DNA from: an uncultured Planctomycetaceae bacterium
GTDB taxonomy: Bacteria; Planctomycetota; Planctomycetia; Planctomycetales; Planctomycetaceae
Length of the DNA stretch: 5,883 nucleotides
Assembly (NCBI GenBank): GCA_937975745.1
Contig: CALJUK010000551.1
Span: 1 to 5,883 of the forward strand
Reading direction: 5' to 3'
Of this stretch, positions 1 through 5,793 are shown piece after piece (position 1 is the first letter of the stretch; every line of letters begins with the position of its first letter). Below the pieces are notes generated by a model. The model did not search any database. It saw nothing but the letters and a program-made list of their open reading frames with translations, and was not told the DNA's origin. The translations under genes were made by a program, and so were the position numbers.

Positions 1-308
1 GATTCTTCAGCGCGATCCGGCCGGAGCGGTGTCGACTCGGCCGTGGAACATTCGCCACAGACCGGCCTGCTCTCGGTGGTCGGTTCGGGGGAGGTGGAGG
101 GCTTGGAATTCGGCTGACCAGCCGTTCCGCGACGGGAGAGATTTCCGTCGGACGTTCCCGTCTGCCGCTGAAAGGCTCGAGTAAACTCCGTCTGTTGCGG
201 CGTAAGCTGACCGTCGGCCGAGGGTGGAGACAACGCTCCGGTCACTGGATTGGACGGTCCCACGGTGGATTGTGATACAGAAATAGAATTGAGCGGTGTG
301 ACTGTCAT
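1..308 (-). CDS. fliK: Probable FliK, flagellar hook-length control protein, N-terminal part (runs off the window)
   Basis: An open frame starts at ATG 308-306 and stays open to the window edge, giving 102 codons. It begins MTVTPLNSIS. The composition is rich in Ser, Thr, Pro and Gln, with few hydrophobic residues and no membrane segment, as expected for the disordered N-terminal secretion and ruler region of FliK. The conserved C-terminal domain of FliK would lie outside the window, so the call rests mainly on composition and on position directly after the fliJ and motE-like genes, where fliK sits in the ylxF-containing gene order. The start is well bounded: an in-frame TGA lies at 320-318 and this is the only ATG after it. 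A short GAGG lies very close upstream, a weak ribosome binding site. A Cys pair (VCGEC, C84 and C87) is unusual for this kind of region. A second frame (360-7) is also open here but its His/Trp/Cys-rich product looks unnatural. Alternative: another exported or linker-rich flagellar protein. Confidence 0.62.
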   Translation of the reverse strand, partial: MTVTPLNSISVSQSTVGPSNPVTGALSPPSADGQLTPQQTEFTRAFQRQTGTSDGNLSRRGTAGQPNSKPSTSPEPTTESRPVCGECSTAESTPLRPDRAEE

Positions 309-345
309 CGCCTCGACTCAGGTGGTCTGTCGTGTGCATCCGATC

Positions 346-359
346 TGGCGAAGTCGCCA
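346..359 (-). other. Small inverted repeat between the motE-like gene and fliK
   Basis: TGGCGA and TCGCCA form a 6-bp inverted repeat separated by 2 bases, which folds as a 5-bp stem with a 4-base loop. It lies 12 bp past the motE-like stop codon and about 37 bp before the fliK start. No T-run follows it on the minus strand, so it is not a typical intrinsic terminator. It could be an mRNA processing or stability element, or chance. Confidence 0.3.
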
Positions 360-371
360 AATGCGGGGGAG

Positions 372-1052
372 TTATTTTGTCTCGGGAGGGGGCTCGCCGG
401 CGATTCGCTCCATGGTTTCCTGAAGTGTCGTCCTGGCCGGGGCTCCCCGGGCAATGGCTTTCAGAATCTCGTAGCCACGTTCTTTCACAGGGTTCTGAGG
501 ACCAGGCGTCGCATCTTCCAGAAAGGCATTAAGAATCTCTGCGATGCTCTCTTCCGGCATACCCTTCAACAGGACAATGTTCTCGTCGACGTCCAGTTGC
601 ATGAGGTTCTGGACGGCATTTTCGGCGGGCATCGCCAGCAAGATGCCGCGAGTCTGTTCTGTCGCCTCGGAACTGACTGCTTCGACACGGGCGGCGAGGT
701 CGGCCTCGAATTTGTGCTGCACTTTTTCGAACTGCGACTGATCGGCAATCAACTGATCTGCCTTACGGGTGACGGTCTCTTTCAGCTTTGTCAGTTCGGC
801 CTCGCGTGCTGTAAGTTCCAGAACACGTAACGTCCGCATCCGAATGACGTCTTCGGTAGAGGGCTGATCGTTTTGTGACGGGTCTTCCAGCTCAACAAGA
901 GGCTGCTCGCGTCCGGTGAACACATCCCGCACCTGGTAGATGCGGTCCTGTGTAAGCAACCCTTTGTACGCAAGAAATCCCGCGACGATCCCCAGAGACA
1001 CCACGAAGGCCGACGCAAATGCGGCAAAGACAAAAATCAGTTTTCGAATCAT
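372..1052 (-). CDS. MotE/YlxF-family flagellar membrane protein, 226 aa
   Basis: This is a membrane-anchored coiled-coil protein of the type encoded between fliJ and fliK (YlxF in Bacillus; COG3334, which includes MotE, described as a chaperone for the periplasmic motility protein MotC in Sinorhizobium). Residues 1-30 hold a short basic start (MIRK) and one hydrophobic segment, about residues 5-28, with no obvious cleavage site, so it is probably a signal anchor facing the periplasm. Residues about 75-135 are rich in Glu, Lys, Gln and Ala and look like a coiled coil. Residues about 139-180 (MPAENAVQNLMQLD, GMPEESIAEILNAF) resemble the MgtE N-terminal helical repeat found in MotE proteins. The start at 1052 is chosen because AGGAGG lies 7 bases upstream and ATG overlaps the fliJ TGA as ATGA; an in-frame ATG at 1085 would add 11 residues but overlap fliJ by 37 bp. 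The role in this organism is inferred: stator or export-apparatus support. Confidence 0.8.
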   Translation of the reverse strand: MIRKLIFVFAAFASAFVVSLGIVAGFLAYKGLLTQDRIYQVRDVFTGREQPLVELEDPSQNDQPSTEDVIRMRTLRVLELTAREAELTKLKETVTRKADQLIADQSQFEKVQHKFEADLAARVEAVSSEATEQTRGILLAMPAENAVQNLMQLDVDENIVLLKGMPEESIAEILNAFLEDATPGPQNPVKERGYEILKAIARGAPARTTLQETMERIAGEPPPETK

Positions 1053-1501
1053 GAGGAGGCCTCCTGGATTCGGCCGGCCATCCACAAATCCTCAGCTTCC
1101 AACTGCTCGCGTTTTTGCTGTTCGTAAAGAAATTCGACTTTCTGCTTCGCTTCAAGCTGTTCGATCGCCTTGACGTCTTTCTCGGCTCGAATGAGAGCGT
1201 TGCGGCAGAACCGCACCTGATCGGCCAGCAGTTGTTTCTGCTGTGCCAACTCTGCGATCCGCAAGCGAAGCCGACTGCTGTAGAACCGGCGTTGCGCTGC
1301 GGCTTCGATGTTGACTGGCCCGGCTTGGCCGCTCGCCTTGATTTCGTCCAGAATCTGCCCGTGTTCCCGTTCGACCTCGGCCTTTTGTTCTTCAAAACGG
1401 CGATCATCCGCCAACAGCTGTGCCAGCAGATGACGGCACAAGTCGCGGCGGTGCAGGCGGTGCTTGAGCACCGGTGCCAATTTGAAGTGAAACCCCTTCA
1501 T
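1049..1501 (-). CDS. fliJ: FliJ, flagellar export protein (ATPase stalk/chaperone), 150 aa
   Basis: FliJ is a small cytoplasmic coiled-coil protein that inserts in the centre of the FliI hexamer, links it to the export gate and helps cycle export chaperones. The protein opens with MKGFHFKLAPVL, the FxFxLxxVLxxR-type start of the family, followed by almost continuous charged helix: residues about 30-58 and 68-138 are rich in Glu, Lys, Gln, Arg and Ala. The segment around residues 102-120 (ALIRAEKDVKAIEQLEAKQ) matches the family's C-terminal helix that contains a conserved KxLE-like core. The length of 150 residues is normal. It lies 110 bp after fliI and overlaps the motE-like gene by 4 bp (ATGA). 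The start ATG at 1501 has only a weak upstream purine stretch, but it fits the family's N-terminus exactly. FliJ proteins diverge strongly, so the call leans on both motif and position; I am confident in it. Confidence 0.9.
   Translation of the reverse strand: MKGFHFKLAPVLKHRLHRRDLCRHLLAQLLADDRRFEEQKAEVEREHGQILDEIKASGQAGPVNIEAAAQRRFYSSRLRLRIAELAQQKQLLADQVRFCRNALIRAEKDVKAIEQLEAKQKVEFLYEQQKREQLEAEDLWMAGRIQEASS
1054..1065 (-). promoter_or_regulatory. Strong ribosome binding site inside a perfect 12-bp palindrome, for the motE-like gene
   Basis: On the minus strand AGGAGG (1065-1060) is a full Shine-Dalgarno sequence, 7 bases before ATG 1052. It is immediately followed by its own complement CCTCCT, so 1054-1065 reads AGGAGGCCTCCT on both strands. 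It lies in the last codons of fliJ, whose stop overlaps the next start. In mRNA a 4-bp AGGA/UCCU stem with a GGCC loop could partly hide the site until ribosomes finishing fliJ open it. The ribosome binding role is well supported; the hairpin effect is inference. Confidence 0.75.
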
Positions 1502-1524
1502 GATCTGAATCCGTGCAACGGCTG

Positions 1525-1565
1525 ACGACCTCTGACTCGGGAGGACTCGTTCGGACGAGAGTCGT
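1525..1565 (-). other. Hairpin-prone segment between fliI and fliJ
   Basis: In the 110-bp gap, GAGTC on the plus strand (1559-1563) can pair with either of two GACTC copies (1544-1548 or 1534-1538), and outer ACGAC (1525-1529) is complementary to GTCGT (1561-1565). These pairings exclude one another. The nearer one can extend as GAC/GTC plus TCGT/ACGA with a 2-base bulge. No T-run follows, so it is not a clear terminator. It may be an mRNA processing site or chance. Confidence 0.3.
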
Positions 1566-1611
1566 TTTCAACGGATGTCGCACCCGATCCTCGGCATTCC
1601 GCCACGTGACG

Positions 1612-2979
1612 TCAGGCCGACATTCGAGCCCCCCCGTCGGTCGGGCGAGCTTCCTTTGTTGAAGCTTGGTTTGCAGCGAGTTTCGAAAGTTTGATCAAAT
1701 CGGCGAGCGCCTCGTCATAGCTCGTTTTCGTGTCAGCCGATTGTCGAAGGAAATTCAGAATCGCCTCTCGCAGCCGAATGGCCAAGTCCACCTGCGGATT
1801 GGAACCTGACTGATAGGCACCAATCGATATCATTTCCTCAGACTGCTGATAGGCCGCCATGAGCTTGCGGATCGAGTCCGCGGCAGCCTGATGCTCGGGC
1901 GAGACGACGTCCTTCATCGAGCGGCTGATGCTGCCCAGGACGTCAATCGCAGGCCAGTGTGCCCGTTCAGCCAGTCGACGCGACAGGATAATGTGCCCGT
2001 CCAAGATCCCTCGCACTGCATCTGAGATCGGCTCATTTGTATCGTCCGCTTCAACCAAGACGGTGTAAAATCCGGTAATACTGCCAGATTCGGTACGACC
2101 GCTACGTTCTAACAGTCGGGGCAACTGGGCAAAAACACTCGGGGGATATCCACGTGTCGCAGGGGGTTCACCCACCGCCAGACCGATCTCACGCTGCGCC
2201 AGCGCATACCGCGTCACGCTGTCCATCATCAGGAGGACGTCTCGCCCCGTATCGCGGAAATACTCGGCGATGGCCGTTCCAAAGTGAGCCGCCCGCAAAC
2301 GGATCAACGCCGGCTCGTCACTTGTCGCCACGATAACGACGCTTCGGGCCAGCCCCGCGGGGCCCAGATCCCGTTCGAGGAATTCTCGCACCTCGCGGCC
2401 TCGTTCGCCGATCAACGCAACGACATTGACGTCTGCGGTACTGCTTCGGGCCGCCTGTCCCAGTAAGGTACTCTTGCCAACGCCGCTTCCGGCAAAGATG
2501 CCCAACCGCTGTCCCAGCCCGCAGGTCAAAAGCCCGTCGACGACACGAATCCCGGTCCCCAGCGGCTTGTTGATCCGGGGGCGATTCAGGGGCGAAACAG
2601 TCTTTCCGAGCAGCTCCACCGTGTGCGGCAACAACGGGGGCGGTCCACCATCGAGTGGTCGACCCAGCCCATCAAGAACACGCCCTCGCAGGCGCTCCCC
2701 CACATTGACTGCAGCGACCGATCGCACCAGCCGGACACGATTTCCCAGGCGGACACCAGACAGGTCGCCGTACGGCAGAATGAGCGAGTCGTCCCCTTCA
2801 AAGCCAACCACTTCCCCCTGAATGGGGGTACCATGCTCTCGCGAGACGGCACACACCGATCCGAGCGGAGCGGGAAAGCCAGCCACAGCCGCGCGCAGCC
2901 CGATGATCTTCCGGACGCTTCCGGTCAGCGAAAAAGGAAGAATTCGGCTGGCATGTTCTTCAATTGACATTCGGGCCAT
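1612..2979 (-). CDS. fliI: FliI, flagellum-specific export ATPase, 455 aa
   Basis: FliI hydrolyses ATP at the cytoplasmic face of the flagellar type III secretion gate and helps unload and unfold substrates; it is related to the F1 beta subunit. Residues about 20-90 form the N-terminal beta-barrel region. The Walker A motif GSGVGKST is at 164-171, the GERGREV motif with the likely catalytic Glu at E192, and the Walker B strand DVLLMMDS at 247-254 with D253. The family signature region YPPSVFAQLPRLLERSG follows at 278-294, and residues about 385-455 are the C-terminal helical domain. The length is typical (about 430-460). The start ATG at 2979 has AGGAAG about 10 bases upstream; a second ATG three codons later is possible. 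It lies 70 bp after fliH and 110 bp before fliJ, its two working partners. All catalytic motifs are intact, so the protein should be active. The virulence-type secretion homologue (SctN) is ruled out by the flagellar neighbours. Confidence 0.97.
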   Translation of the reverse strand: MARMSIEEHASRILPFSLTGSVRKIIGLRAAVAGFPAPLGSVCAVSREHGTPIQGEVVGFEGDDSLILPYGDLSGVRLGNRVRLVRSVAAVNVGERLRGRVLDGLGRPLDGGPPPLLPHTVELLGKTVSPLNRPRINKPLGTGIRVVDGLLTCGLGQRLGIFAGSGVGKSTLLGQAARSSTADVNVVALIGERGREVREFLERDLGPAGLARSVVIVATSDEPALIRLRAAHFGTAIAEYFRDTGRDVLLMMDSVTRYALAQREIGLAVGEPPATRGYPPSVFAQLPRLLERSGRTESGSITGFYTVLVEADDTNEPISDAVRGILDGHIILSRRLAERAHWPAIDVLGSISRSMKDVVSPEHQAAADSIRKLMAAYQQSEEMISIGAYQSGSNPQVDLAIRLREAILNFLRQSADTKTSYDEALADLIKLSKLAANQASTKEARPTDGGARMSA

Positions 2980-3049
2980 CGAGGGACGACTTCCTGAGGT
3001 TCTTGCCCGTTCATACTTGCAACGGCATCGAGGGATTTACGCGGTTTGT

Positions 3050-3778
3050 TTAAGAGTTGACTTCACCCGAGGGGCGGACGAGTTCATCGACGATTCGCGA
3101 CAACTGCATGTCGAGGGTCGCATCGATCGTTCCGTGCTGTGTATGTATCAGGCAGCCGCCCTGGTCGATCTGCGGATCGGGAATAATCGTCGCGTCAGTG
3201 CAGCCGGACAGGCTGAGGATGAAATCTTCCGCCTGATTGCCGAGCGTTTCAACGTCGTCGGGATTCAGGTGAATGCGAATGTGCGGGTTACCGGAAACCA
3301 GCTGTAAAACTTCCGCCAGCATGCCACGGACACAATCAGGTTGTGCCTCCAGACGTCGCCGGGTCAGCTTCTCGGCGATTCGAACACACAACAAAACAGC
3401 CGACTTGTCCCACTCCGCGAGCCATTGATCGCGTGCCTGTTCAATCTCGCCGACGGCCTTCTGAATGGCGGGCAACAGGGTTTGCAGATTGCGCGAGACG
3501 CGTTGCTCGCACAACTGCTCGGCCCGCCGCAGGATCTCCTGCTGAACTTCCTCTTCGCCCCGCCTCCGACCCTCGATCCGTCCCTGCTCGACCGCCTCGC
3601 GTCGCAGGCGTTGGGCGTCGGACTGGGCCTTTTCGATCAGAGCGCGCGACTGCGCACGAACCCGTTCGATGTGCTCAGCACACCGCTTCTGCAAGTCTTC
3701 AAAGTTGAACGACGCCTGTGCCCCCAGTTCGCGGGCTGCGTCGGCTTTCAATATGCGAAGCGAATCGGCCGCAGCCAT
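3050..3778 (-). CDS. fliH: FliH, flagellar export ATPase regulator, 242 aa
   Basis: FliH dimerises, holds FliI in check and tethers the FliI-FliH complex to the C-ring. The N-terminus (residues 1-30) is short and ends in FNFEDL, which resembles many FliH starts; it lacks the Trp residues used for C-ring docking in Salmonella. Residues about 30-110 are a long charged coiled coil. Within it G66, G70 and G74 make a GxxxGxxxG run, the glycine repeat characteristic of FliH. The C-terminal FliI-binding domain (about 115-242) includes the signature GGCLIHTQHGTIDA at 207-220, followed by LDMQLSRI. Start ATG 3778 has a purine-rich AGAAGTGAG just upstream; the frame remains open further upstream but without need for a longer start. 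It lies 99 bp after fliG and 70 bp before fliI. Length is typical for the family. Confidence 0.93.
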   Translation of the reverse strand: MAAADSLRILKADAARELGAQASFNFEDLQKRCAEHIERVRAQSRALIEKAQSDAQRLRREAVEQGRIEGRRRGEEEVQQEILRRAEQLCEQRVSRNLQTLLPAIQKAVGEIEQARDQWLAEWDKSAVLLCVRIAEKLTRRRLEAQPDCVRGMLAEVLQLVSGNPHIRIHLNPDDVETLGNQAEDFILSLSGCTDATIIPDPQIDQGGCLIHTQHGTIDATLDMQLSRIVDELVRPSGEVNS

Positions 3779-3838
3779 CGTGGTCTCACTTCTCTGCCCA
3801 GGAGGACGTAAACGCTTTTCAACAGGAGAACCGCGTCA

Positions 3839-3863
3839 GGACCGTACGTTCTGCTGGCGGTCC
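3839..3863 (-). other. Inverted repeat just after fliG
   Basis: GGACCG (3839-3844) and CGGTCC (3858-3863) form a perfect 6-bp inverted repeat with a 13-base loop, beginning 15 bases after the fliG stop in the 99-bp fliG-fliH gap. There is no T-run after it on the minus strand, so it is a weak candidate for a processing or attenuation hairpin rather than a terminator. Confidence 0.3.
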
Positions 3864-3877
3864 CAACCAACCAATTG

Positions 3878-4876
3878 TTACGAGATGTACTGATCGCTGC
3901 TGTCGCCAGCTGTCGCAACGGTAATTTCGCCGGCATCCTCCAGTCGGCGAACAGCGTCGACAACCTGTTGCTGCATGGCTTCCACATCGCTGACTCTGAC
4001 GGGTCCGAGGTACTCCATTTCTTCGCGCAGCAAGTCGGCCGCACGCTGCGACAGATTTCCGAGCACCTTCTGCCGAATTTCTTCCGAAGCGCCCTTCAAA
4101 GCCACGGACCACTGGCTGTTGTCGACCTCTTTGAGCAGCGCCTGGATCGATTTGTCGTCCAACTTAAGCAGGTCGTCGAACACGAACATCAGGCGGCGAA
4201 TTTCGTCGACCAGGTCCGGATCTTCCTGTTCCAGGTTTTCGAGAATTCCCTTGTTTGTCACACGGTCGGTCACGTTGAGAATCTGCGAGACCAGCGGAAT
4301 GCCACCTGCCTTTTCCATCTGCTGATTGAACGTGGACGTCATGCGTCGTTCGAGACTCGCTTCGACATCACGAACGACTTCAGGGCTTGTCTGCTCCATG
4401 TTGGCCACGCGCCGAATCACCTCGATCTGTTTGTTCGACGGCAGACCACTCAGGACCTCCGCAGCCAGGTTTCCGGGCAGGTGTGACATGATGAGTGCAA
4501 TCGTCTGCGGATGCTCTTCGACAATAAAGGCCAGCAGGTTGTCGGTCCCAACCTTCTGCAGGAAACCAAATGGGACAGAGCTCATCGACTGTTTGACATT
4601 CTCCAGGATCTCCCCCGCGCGTTCTTTGCCCAGCGATTGCTGAAGCAGTTCATTTGCGGCATCCATCCCTCCCCGCTCAATACTGGTGACTTCGCCAGCC
4701 AACGACGCGAATTCGTCCAGAACGGCCGTCTGCTGGTCCTTGCTGACGTCAGACATTTGCGCAATGCGCATCATGACCTGTTCCACCTGCGGCTTTGGCA
4801 GCTGGCTTAGGACTTCGGCCGCAAGCGGCTTATCCAAACTGAGCAACAGCACGGCTGCTTTGTTTAATTCATCCAT
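3878..4876 (-). CDS. fliG: FliG, flagellar motor switch/rotor protein, 332 aa
   Basis: FliG forms the upper part of the C-ring. Its N-terminal domain binds the FliF tail and its C-terminal domain meets the stator to make torque. The N-terminal domain (about 1-100) begins MDELNKAAVLLLSL. The middle domain carries the conserved EHPQTIALIMSHLP at 121-134. A hinge with GG lies at 191-192. The C-terminal domain begins near 225 (IRRLMFVFDDL). The torque residues known in E. coli are kept at a constant offset of minus 3: K261 (K264), R278 (R281), E285/E286 (D288/D289) and R294 (R297), so the acidic pair is Glu rather than Asp. Length equals the E. coli protein within one residue. The start ATG at 4876 lies 49 bp after fliF, with only a weak CAGG next to it. 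Nothing suggests damage; it should be a working rotor protein. Confidence 0.97.
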   Translation of the reverse strand: MDELNKAAVLLLSLDKPLAAEVLSQLPKPQVEQVMMRIAQMSDVSKDQQTAVLDEFASLAGEVTSIERGGMDAANELLQQSLGKERAGEILENVKQSMSSVPFGFLQKVGTDNLLAFIVEEHPQTIALIMSHLPGNLAAEVLSGLPSNKQIEVIRRVANMEQTSPEVVRDVEASLERRMTSTFNQQMEKAGGIPLVSQILNVTDRVTNKGILENLEQEDPDLVDEIRRLMFVFDDLLKLDDKSIQALLKEVDNSQWSVALKGASEEIRQKVLGNLSQRAADLLREEMEYLGPVRVSDVEAMQQQVVDAVRRLEDAGEITVATAGDSSDQYIS

Positions 4877-4925
4877 CCTGAGTATTCCAAGTTGGAAGCG
4901 GTATCACTGCGGACACCTGACGACA

Positions 4926-5522
4926 CTACTTTGCCGCTTGAATCCATTTGCTGATGACGGCAGCGGCCATTTCCGGGTTCTCACGAACCATCGTCTGCAA
5001 CTGGTCGCGCCGCGTACGGGGCTTTTCTTCCCGTTCGGTTGTGGTGGACTCCCGCTCCGCCTGAAGCAGCGGATTGAACGTGGGATCCGACGTCGGCGCG
5101 GGGGAGATTGTCGGCATACTTTTGTTGAGAAGCCACAATGCCCAGATGGCAAACAGCCCCAATGCGACCGCTCCGCCCCACTGACTGAGGATTTCCCAAA
5201 TCGTTTGTGTGATGGGAATCGTCGTTTCTGCAACATTCGACGGAATGCGCTCGTACGAAGTGACGCTGATGCCATTGGCGGCCGCACCTGACGGAACAAG
5301 CTTCTCGACCTTCTCCCGCACGTCTCCTTCCACTTCAGTGCGAATGCTCGCGATCGTTTGATCCCATTTTCGCTTTTCTTCGTCCGTCGTTCCCTCCGGC
5401 GTTCCGCGCTTCAATGCGACGGCGCGGTAGTAGTCTTCGGGAATCGAGACACTCACCTGAACCGAGTTGGGCACCGCGGCGATGAACTCTTTTTCCGTTA
5501 CCGTAACAGCAGGAGCCGTCAA
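4926..5522 (-). CDS. fliF: FliF C-terminal fragment: second membrane helix and FliG-binding tail, 198 aa
   Basis: Counting from the TTG at 5522, the fragment contains VQVSVSIPEDYYRAVALKRG (21-40), a motif typical of the C-terminal part of FliF, then a charged periplasmic stretch, a membrane helix at about 114-132 (WGGAVALGLFAIWALWLL), a Pro/Ser/Thr linker, and the C-terminal cytoplasmic tail at 171-198 with RDQLQTMVRENPEMAAAVI, the part that binds the FliG N-terminal domain. The TTG lies 1 base after the TAG of the preceding fragment (TAGGTTG), so re-initiation is possible in principle, but the frame is open upstream and the coding similarity continues across it, so I treat it as a broken part of fliF. 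It ends 49 bp before fliG, the usual partner order. Confidence 0.6.
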   Translation of the reverse strand: MTAPAVTVTEKEFIAAVPNSVQVSVSIPEDYYRAVALKRGTPEGTTDEEKRKWDQTIASIRTEVEGDVREKVEKLVPSGAAANGISVTSYERIPSNVAETTIPITQTIWEILSQWGGAVALGLFAIWALWLLNKSMPTISPAPTSDPTFNPLLQAERESTTTEREEKPRTRRDQLQTMVRENPEMAAAVISKWIQAAK

Positions 5523-5523
5523 C

Positions 5524-5793
5524 CTATCGGTGCTCTTTTCGGAGATTCCCTGTCTGCGACTGCAAGGCGCGAGCCTGATTGGCGACTTGCCCCGGCTCGG
5601 CGCGCGCTGGCTGGGCTGTCGAGAGTTCTTCCCGTGACTGATCGGATGTCCGCAATTGGAGACTGTTCTTCGTGTCGAATGTCTGAGACCGTTCGATCGA
5701 CGACTTCACGTTATCCACATCGACATTCACCGTGACCAGCACGTCCGGGATATACGAGACAGCCTCGGCAATTTGCGTCTGGCGGAAGTTCAC
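5524..5793 (-). CDS. fliF: FliF middle fragment, open frame between the two lesions
   Basis: This frame encodes the end of a FliF ring-building domain: NFRQTQIAEAVSYIPDVLV, then VNVDVDNVKSSIERS, then a linker (PGQVANQARALQ) and a TAG stop at 5526-5524. The first possible start codon after the TAA is GTG 5793, but the FliF-like sequence begins earlier (GDPFDSRLLTRIREF from 5838), so GTG 5793 is inside the domain and is unlikely to be a real gene start. The last eight or so residues (NLRKEHR) are probably read out of frame, since the other frame gives a more natural linker, ISEKSTDRLTAPAV. I regard this as part of an interrupted fliF and not an independent gene. Confidence 0.5.
   Translation of the reverse strand: MNFRQTQIAEAVSYIPDVLVTVNVDVDNVKSSIERSQTFDTKNSLQLRTSDQSREELSTAQPARAEPGQVANQARALQSQTGNLRKEHR

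Noticed and set aside
7..360. Alternative minus-strand frame (117 codons from a TTG) over the fliK start
   Set aside because: It begins at a TTG, has a His/Trp/Cys-rich unnatural composition and conflicts with the FliK-like Pro/Ser/Thr/Gln frame that starts at ATG 308.
892..1407. Alternative minus-strand frame (171 codons) across fliJ and the motE-like gene
   Set aside because: It overlaps two genes with family-consistent sequence and strong start signals; its own product is Arg/Ser-rich with no recognisable family.
1607..1614. TGACGTCA palindrome next to CACGTG at the fliI end
   Set aside because: It includes the fliI stop codon, and there is no matching promoter element or second copy; most likely chance.
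3875..4486. Long plus-strand open frame (203 codons) opposite fliG
   Set aside because: It lies wholly antisense to a fully conserved FliG; its Leu/His/Arg/Gln-rich product is what the codon bias of fliG produces on the other strand.
4686..5291. Plus-strand open frame (201 codons) spanning the fliF-fliG junction
   Set aside because: It overlaps two recognised flagellar genes in antisense, and its product has no recognisable domain or ribosome binding site.
5535..5540. Programmed frameshift at the AAAA run in fliF
   Set aside because: A -1 slip at this run leads to a quick TGA stop, whereas the downstream FliF frame needs +1, so the run does not explain the break.
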